Shown: piece by piece, positions 5,247 through 10,819 of the stretch | How positions within the stretch are numbered: position 1 is the first letter of the stretch | Layout: every line of letters starts with the position of its first letter | DNA from: Clostridia bacterium | Lineage (GTDB): Bacteria; Bacillota; Clostridia; Oscillospirales; CAG-272 | Assembly: GCA_017629925.1 (NCBI GenBank) | Contig: JAGBWH010000214.1 | Span: forward strand, 1-10,819 | Length of the DNA: 10,819 bases | Direction: 5' to 3' | Notes under the pieces: generated by a model | What the model was told of the DNA's origin: nothing | What the model saw: only the letters and a program-made list of their open reading frames with translations | The model's database searches: none | Position numbers and translations under genes: made by a program

Positions 5247-8144
5247 TCAATGATTTTGTGCGCGCTTTTTGCGCCACAGACAATAGACAAATTCGCAGGC
5301 CATAATGAGTGCCAAAGTGCTCACCCCTGCAATGGAAATCCGCAGGGCTGTCCCGTAGATCTCTGGCATATAGGTCATTTCAATTTGGTGTGTGCCTTCT
5401 GTGATATCAAACGCTACCAAAGCGTCCAGCGTTTTGTAAATCTCCACAGGCTTACCATCAACTTTAATATTCCATCCTTCGTCATAGGGCAGGGTAGTCA
5501 TGACGGTCGTGCGGTCGGCGGGAGCGGTAATTGTACCATGGAAACTGTCCTCGGTAAAATGGTCAAGCACAATTCCACCGGCTTTCAATTCCTCAAACAC
5601 TTCGCTATATGTGGCTTCATTTAGGGTGTAGAAATAACTATCATAATTATAGTCCGTGGGATTTTCTCTGTCAATGGCGCTCACATTGCCTTGCGTCACA
5701 ATAAATACACCGTCTTTTCCACCCACGTGAATGGTCACGTCTCTCTTTGTGCCATTCGGGATTTTTCCCACATACAAGGTGCCAAAATTGCTATTATTAA
5801 ACCAAGGCAAGGTTTCCCCATTGCCAATGGTGACGCTTGTGCCGTCTCTCATGTGCTCGGAGGGGAAGTAAGCGAATATTTCTTTGCCATCGCTGCCATC
5901 CAAAGTAAAGGTAATGGTGGGCGCCTCTCCGCCTTCGACAAATTGCGTTTGCTTATAGAGCACATGATTTTGATAATAGTTGAGGGAAGAAATGTTTTTG
6001 CCTTTTACCATTTTTACGTCATCGTAAGGCACGTAGACATGGATTAACTCGTCCTCGCCCATCATGGCTGTGACAAGGAAATTCATACGAGAAAATACCG
6101 AAAATTCTTTATTGAGATGTGTTCTGCCGTCAGGGGTTTCGGGGTCTTTTTCGGGCTTAAATGAAATCGAGTTGATATCCTCCGACACGCAAAAGGCAAT
6201 CGGCAGAGCATTGGGATTATAGTAGACGTCATGGGCGCCGTCTGTGATATAAAGCTCGTAGGTGTCGCTGACACGATGACGGAAATTAAACTCAACCACA
6301 TAACGAATACCCAGCACAGAGTCTGTCACAGGTGAAGAGCCACAGTATTCCGACCAATGCGAATCAGCGGAAATGCCCATATATTCCAAAAAAGCAATTG
6401 TCTCTGCATGCAGGGTTGAAGTAGACGCTGTCACCCCTCTAAATCCAAAAGCGGAAGGGTCGTTCATGCGACGATAGGGGAGTTTTTCCATGCGGTAGAA
6501 GTCTTTATCTTGGGCTTTGACTGCATCAAAGGTAGGTTGCCATTCGTAATTATAGAAAGCGTAAGAGAAGCGGTCGCTCATCCCCACGTCGTCCCACAGC
6601 ATGGCAAGATTAAATATGCCGTTTAAGGTCAGTTCCACACATACAAGTCCCACAATGGCGGTTTTCATGAGCCGTTTGGTTTTTCTGCCAAGGGTGGGAT
6701 ATTTGTACCATTTCAGGAGCAAGGCGGTGTAAATGACCACAAAGAGAACGGTGCCGAGGAGAGTAAATACGCCTGTAACCTTTTTATAGCGATAAAAAGA
6801 CACCAATGCCACCACAAACAGCCATCCTGCTGTGATTATGAGAACACTCTTTTTTGATGCATAGGCAAAATGTCTCATACCTCTGCTTGCCATGTAAATC
6901 AAAACAAAGCAAAGCATAAAACTATACCGATAGTTGAGCCAGTTGGGCATTTGAAATCCATGCCAAATCATATCCACGGTATTGATGGAAAACGTAAAGA
7001 AGAGCAAAAGCACGAAAATACCATAACTGAGGCGTTCCCTGATGCGAATGCGAGGGCAGATAAAATAGAAGGGAACAAGCAAAAGCGTCAGCACCCCGCA
7101 GTAGACAATGGGCATACCTTCATAGATACCAATCGTTTCATAGGCGTCAGGGCGCACGGTATCGTAGGAAGCAAACAGAAATTGTTTGAGCAGATCCAGT
7201 AAAGGAAATCTGTTTTTGAATACGAAATTAGGATTGGTAAAATCGGTTTTGCCGAAGGTGAGGGCATAATAGGCGGGCAAAATCATCAAAGCGGAGATGG
7301 CAACCGCAATCAGGGAAAAGACGCCCACTCTGGCAATTGCCCGTGGCAGATGCAGTCGCTCTCTCTTTGGATTTCTCTTTTCAGGAGAGAGGGAGAGATA
7401 AAGGAATACGCTATATAGTGCCACAAAAATGCAGGTCATATAGCCAATGTAAAAATTGGATAAAATGGCCAACGCCAATGATATGGTATACAGTTTGTAT
7501 TTGCGATGGCAGATGAGTTCATAGAGCCCAAGCACGATGAGGGGAAGCAATATCATATTGTCTATCCACATCGTGTTGTGTTGCATGATAGTGGCATAGC
7601 CAATGAGCGCATACATCGCAGAAAACAGCAACGTCCAAGCAGGGGAGGTGTGGTCTTTTCTGCGGAGGAAAATAGAGAAAGTCAGCCCGCATAGTCCGCA
7701 TTTAATCACAAACATACAGTAAAGTGCTTCTGTGATATTGGCTTTGGGAAAGAGGGCAACGATGTAGGAAAGAGGGCTTGCCAGATAGTAGGCGTAAATG
7801 CCTAAAAATTCACCCCCAAGACTTCGAGAAAAGGAATAGAGAATAGAGCCTTCTCCCCACACCCAATCGCGTAAAGCCTCAAAGAAAAACACGTATTGAG
7901 CATTCAGGTCAAGGGTGAGCACAGACATTTTCCCAAACGGATACACACCAATACAGGCGTGCAAAAAGGTCATAATGAGGGCAGGGATGGTAAAACACCA
8001 AAAATAGAGCAGGGCAGGGTGTTTTCTGTGCAAAAATATCAATCGAATACGCAAATGCTGAAAGAATATTTTTATTTTATCCTTGACTTTGAGCAAAAAT
8101 TCTTTCAGACAAAGAATAGAAAATCTGTTTTGTCTTTGAGGCAT
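5247..8144 (-). CDS. yfhO: YfhO-family polytopic membrane protein, putative GT-C type glycosyltransferase
   Basis: A 965-residue membrane protein of the YfhO family. In Bacillus and Listeria, YfhO-type GT-C enzymes are thought to move a sugar from an undecaprenyl-phosphate carrier onto teichoic acid outside the membrane, working with a CsbB-type enzyme that loads the carrier. Visible parts: a basic N-terminus (1-42), TM1 (about 43-67), an extracytoplasmic loop with LDLNAQY (78-84; D79 is a candidate catalytic acid) and SLGGEFLGIYAYYLASP (108-124), about a dozen helices to residue 512 including HNTMWIDNMILLPL (189-201) and PNWLNYRYSF (400-409), a large extracellular domain (about 515-930) and a last TM (about 932-956) with a basic tail. 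Length is near the family norm. The ATG follows the upstream stop by 18 nt; AGGA lies about 11 nt before it, slightly far. No carrier-loading glycosyltransferase is in the window, so the acceptor is unknown. Confidence 0.9.
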   Translation of the reverse strand: MPQRQNRFSILCLKEFLLKVKDKIKIFFQHLRIRLIFLHRKHPALLYFWCFTIPALIMTFLHACIGVYPFGKMSVLTLDLNAQYVFFFEALRDWVWGEGSILYSFSRSLGGEFLGIYAYYLASPLSYIVALFPKANITEALYCMFVIKCGLCGLTFSIFLRRKDHTSPAWTLLFSAMYALIGYATIMQHNTMWIDNMILLPLIVLGLYELICHRKYKLYTISLALAILSNFYIGYMTCIFVALYSVFLYLSLSPEKRNPKRERLHLPRAIARVGVFSLIAVAISALMILPAYYALTFGKTDFTNPNFVFKNRFPLLDLLKQFLFASYDTVRPDAYETIGIYEGMPIVYCGVLTLLLVPFYFICPRIRIRERLSYGIFVLLLFFTFSINTVDMIWHGFQMPNWLNYRYSFMLCFVLIYMASRGMRHFAYASKKSVLIITAGWLFVVALVSFYRYKKVTGVFTLLGTVLFVVIYTALLLKWYKYPTLGRKTKRLMKTAIVGLVCVELTLNGIFNLAMLWDDVGMSDRFSYAFYNYEWQPTFDAVKAQDKDFYRMEKLPYRRMNDPSAFGFRGVTASTSTLHAETIAFLEYMGISADSHWSEYCGSSPVTDSVLGIRYVVEFNFRHRVSDTYELYITDGAHDVYYNPNALPIAFCVSEDINSISFKPEKDPETPDGRTHLNKEFSVFSRMNFLVTAMMGEDELIHVYVPYDDVKMVKGKNISSLNYYQNHVLYKQTQFVEGGEAPTITFTLDGSDGKEIFAYFPSEHMRDGTSVTIGNGETLPWFNNSNFGTLYVGKIPNGTKRDVTIHVGGKDGVFIVTQGNVSAIDRENPTDYNYDSYFYTLNEATYSEVFEELKAGGIVLDHFTEDSFHGTITAPADRTTVMTTLPYDEGWNIKVDGKPVEIYKTLDALVAFDITEGTHQIEMTYMPEIYGTALRISIAGVSTLALIMACEFVYCLWRKKRAQNH

Positions 8145-8162
8145 GGTGGCTTTTTTCCTGTT

Positions 8163-10819
8163 TTAAGATTTCTTTTTTTGTGGCAAAAATCGACTTAATT
8201 TTTCTTTTAGAGGGGTACAGATGACAATTTCGTAGGCAAAGAGACCTGCCAAGCCACATAAGCCCACCACTTTGGTGATGGTGAAAAGGACGGGCTGTGC
8301 AGGGTTGCGATAGATAATTTCTATCTCATGTGTTTGATCATCGGGCAGATCAAAGCCCAAAAATCCTTCTATGATGGGGTAAGTTTGCACCTTTTTACCA
8401 TCTACTTTGACCTTGATATGATCGTGATACAAAATAGAGGTAAAGACGGATGTTTGAGAGGGCGCGGGGGTAAATGTGCCTTTCAGGGTGTTGTCTTTTG
8501 CGGTTTTGACGTCAAATTTTCCCCAGTTTCCATCATCCATCATGCGGGTAAAGTCGCTGTCGTTTACCGTATAAAAATAGTGGATGTCTTCTCCATTTTG
8601 GTCTGTTTGTAATAGGTAAAAATCATTTTGCTCTTCACCTTTGGCAAAATAAATATCCACAGTCGTTGCATCTGCTATTTTCCCAAGATAGAGCATGGCA
8701 TTCTCGGCTGTGTTGCCTTGGTTGATGGTGGCAAAGTATTCATCATCCACATACACCTCTGCCTCTCTGCCCATGATGGCAGGCAGACATAGCACCACGT
8801 ATTTTTCTTCATCCATACTCAGCCTAAAAGACACGGAAGCGAAATTCTTATCGCTTGGTCTGGAACATTCATATACGCGCTGACCTAAAATGACTTTGTC
8901 GGTTTCATAATCGCTATCTGTGGTCTCGAAAATATGTGCGCCTTGCAGATACGTCAGGGGCAGAAACAACTCTTGCTCACTTCCGCTCAGCACAGACCAA
9001 ATCGCATTGAGTCGGTCGAGTGGGGTATATAAAAGGTCTCTGTCTTGGAACTCTGCGGGGAGGGTATAGGTATCTGTTTGGGCATCATAGAGCAGGTCAT
9101 CTTCATTGGGCAAAGAGAAATCCACCTCGGACCAGTCTCCGCTATAAGAGGAGAGCAGAGCCAATGTGTATAGATTTTCCCAGATGGTGTAATGCTCACC
9201 TTGGGTAAGCTCGTCCGAAAGAGAGCCGGGCATTTCCTTTTCGCTTGGCGGAAATTCTGCCACAAAATCGTCTTTGGGAAACAAAGCCTCTTTGATGAGC
9301 TCGAGAGTGCCTTTTTTCTCTTCTTTTGCAGATGAGGGGGGCGTGTTTTGCTCTTCTTCAGGTTCTTCTGCTTTGGGAGTGTATTGCACAAAGTAGCGTA
9401 GCGCCAGAAGTGCATCCAAGGGGGCTACACCGCCGCGGTAGGAGGTGGCGTCTGCCGTTTTAAATCCAAGCCAAGAGAGAAACTGCTCGGTATCCTCTGA
9501 CATGGTGCCAGAGATATAGTCGTAGCCATAGAAGCTGTTTTCGCCTTCAAACAATGGATGTGCCATCTCTGTGCGATAGCCTTCTTTTTGATTTTTTTCA
9601 AGCCAATTTACGGCTTGCTCTGTGGCTTGATAGTAGGCGTTCACTTGCTCTCTGCTGTAATAGGGATATTCCGTTTGCAAGGATTTAGTGAGTTTTAAGG
9701 GGGCATAGGTGCTTTCAAAGCATACCACAGCCAAAAGCAATACTGTGGCAAGGCTGCTCGCCTTTTTGTTGCTCGATTTCAGGAAAAAGTGTAGCAAAAA
9801 CACAAGGGCGGTAGAAATGAATAAGGTGATCCATACACCTTGCGCACTAATGACATAACTTTTTGACACCACTTCTTTTCCGTCCACCGTAGAGAGCAGG
9901 TCAATGGAGAGTTTTTGCGCTGTGACGAGTAGCAAAAAGAGAAATCCATAGGCGGAAAACAGGGGGCTCTGATGCCCTTTTTTGCACAGCGTCATGGCTC
10001 TGGCAGAGAGGAAGAGCGAAAATAAACCAAACAGGGCAGTTTGCGCATAAACGGGGAGTGCCTCTTTGCCAAACAAATCAAATCCCATGGAAATGAGGCC
10101 CGAAGCCATAGAGACAAAGAGAAAGCCAAGCACGAGGCCTGATGCGATTTTTTCTCGTTTTTTGATAGCATCGGAGAGAAAATAGACAGGGAGTATCAAA
10201 AGGGGAAGCAAGCCAAAATAAATATAGGGCAAGCCATCCACACGAACGCCGTCATAGACGGTGGGGAGCATTTTCAGGAAAAAGGATAAAAAGTCAAACT
10301 TGGCATTGGTGCTGAACTTGGGTGTGAATTTGAGCTGAGAAAAACCAAGTGACCACCCGGCAAAGCCTATGAGAACTGCTACGGCAAGGGAAATGCCCAA
10401 GCGAGGGAGTAGTGTAAGGAAAGGTGTGCGCTCTTCTTTTTCGGCTTGTCCAAAGTATTCAAACAAAAACCAAATTACCGCACCCATAAGGCACATCCAG
10501 GCGGTGCGGATATCGGCTACAAAGGCAAGGGAAAGTGCCAAGGCGAAAGGAAATGCTAAAAGGCGTTTTATCAGCCAATGCAAACTCAAAATAACGAGGG
10601 GGAGCATCAAAAGCAGGGTAGATGCACCTTCAAATAAAAACGCCACAAAACTATATGAACTGAGCGCATACAAAATAGCGGTCAGACAAGCGCTTCTGCG
10701 ACTGACAGACAGTCCACACGCCATCAAATAAAAGGAAACTGCGCAAAGCGAAGCGCAAAAAAGCGAGGCGAGCATGGCAGACGCTGCGGGGGAGAGCGAA
10801 AACACAGAAGCCAGCCAAA
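8163..10819 (-). CDS. Divergent YfhO-like polytopic membrane protein, N-terminus beyond the window
   Basis: The frame is open to the right edge, with 885 codons visible (the last incomplete); the GTG at 10805 has no special claim to be the start. Aligned by eye with the downstream YfhO, about 130 N-terminal residues are missing, including TM1 and the first catalytic loop. Numbering from that GTG: about ten hydrophobic helices (4-30, 40-58, 62-82, 86-115, 135-155, 192-210, 222-240, 250-270, 283-300, 320-345, 350-365), a large extracellular region (about 370-830) and a final TM with a basic tail ending KKKS. The VDGKKVQTYPIIEGFLGFDL segment matches VDGKPVEIYKTLDALVAFDI of the neighbour, showing they are paralogues. 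An acidic Pro/Glu/Lys-rich insert (about 477-530) is absent from the neighbour. Hallmark YfhO motifs of the helices are lost (see findings), so a glycosyltransferase role is uncertain. It is upstream in the same transcript, 18 nt before yfhO. Confidence 0.8.
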   Translation of the reverse strand, partial: WLASVFSLSPAASAMLASLFCASLCAVSFYLMACGLSVSRRSACLTAILYALSSYSFVAFLFEGASTLLLMLPLVILSLHWLIKRLLAFPFALALSLAFVADIRTAWMCLMGAVIWFLFEYFGQAEKEERTPFLTLLPRLGISLAVAVLIGFAGWSLGFSQLKFTPKFSTNAKFDFLSFFLKMLPTVYDGVRVDGLPYIYFGLLPLLILPVYFLSDAIKKREKIASGLVLGFLFVSMASGLISMGFDLFGKEALPVYAQTALFGLFSLFLSARAMTLCKKGHQSPLFSAYGFLFLLLVTAQKLSIDLLSTVDGKEVVSKSYVISAQGVWITLFISTALVFLLHFFLKSSNKKASSLATVLLLAVVCFESTYAPLKLTKSLQTEYPYYSREQVNAYYQATEQAVNWLEKNQKEGYRTEMAHPLFEGENSFYGYDYISGTMSEDTEQFLSWLGFKTADATSYRGGVAPLDALLALRYFVQYTPKAEEPEEEQNTPPSSAKEEKKGTLELIKEALFPKDDFVAEFPPSEKEMPGSLSDELTQGEHYTIWENLYTLALLSSYSGDWSEVDFSLPNEDDLLYDAQTDTYTLPAEFQDRDLLYTPLDRLNAIWSVLSGSEQELFLPLTYLQGAHIFETTDSDYETDKVILGQRVYECSRPSDKNFASVSFRLSMDEEKYVVLCLPAIMGREAEVYVDDEYFATINQGNTAENAMLYLGKIADATTVDIYFAKGEEQNDFYLLQTDQNGEDIHYFYTVNDSDFTRMMDDGNWGKFDVKTAKDNTLKGTFTPAPSQTSVFTSILYHDHIKVKVDGKKVQTYPIIEGFLGFDLPDDQTHEIEIIYRNPAQPVLFTITKVVGLCGLAGLFAYEIVICTPLKEKLSRFLPQKKKS

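Noticed and set aside
5250..5624. Plus-strand frame of 124 codons antisense to the 3' end of yfhO, and similar frames at 5691-6047 and 6870-7202
   Set aside because: They are shadows of the long yfhO frame, without ribosome binding sites or plausible protein composition.
1..10819. CRISPR array, tRNA, rRNA, riboswitch, transposase or phage genes
   Set aside because: I saw no regularly spaced repeats, tRNA-like cloverleaf, rRNA sequence, recognised riboswitch or mobile-element protein in any part of the window.

Overview
The window looks like a chromosomal segment from a low-to-mid GC Gram-positive of the Firmicutes, most likely an anaerobic clostridium. The reasons are AGGAG-type ribosome binding sites, a consensus sigma-A type promoter, a RecD2 (not RecBCD-type RecD) helicase, MreB-family and YfhO-family proteins, and tightly packed operons. 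Nothing points to a phage, plasmid or transposon; this is ordinary chromosome with some unusual paralogues.

Layout. Plus strand: the C-terminal half of a RecD2 helicase (1-1010, runs in from the left). After a good promoter comes a two-gene unit: a divergent MreB-like actin homologue (1109-2143) and a 43-residue single-span membrane protein (2155-2286). It is closed by a long hairpin plus U-rich terminator (about 2302-2360). Next is an MscS-type mechanosensitive channel (2417-3241). Minus strand, convergent with these and read right to left: a 5'-truncated YfhO-like giant membrane protein (8163-10819, runs off the right edge), a full YfhO-family membrane protein (5247-8144), ruvA (4623-5234) and ruvB (3539-4609). 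The gaps between these four genes are 18, 12 and 13 nt, so they are probably one transcript whose promoter lies outside the window. The 297-nt convergent gap (3242-3538) has no gene but holds a minus-strand terminator, an overlapping alternative hairpin and a large 59-nt imperfect hairpin.

Function. RecD2 and RuvAB are DNA repair and recombination machines. MreB-like, MscS-like and YfhO-like proteins act at the cell envelope (shape, osmotic protection, glycosylation of envelope polymers). The most unusual points are that the MreB-like protein has lost several residues that define the MreB ATPase site while keeping the overall fold signature, and sits with a tiny membrane protein; that the second YfhO paralogue has lost the family's hallmark motifs while its neighbour keeps them; and that ruvAB is placed behind the YfhO pair rather than behind ruvC. 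I did not find a clear new defence or mobile system.
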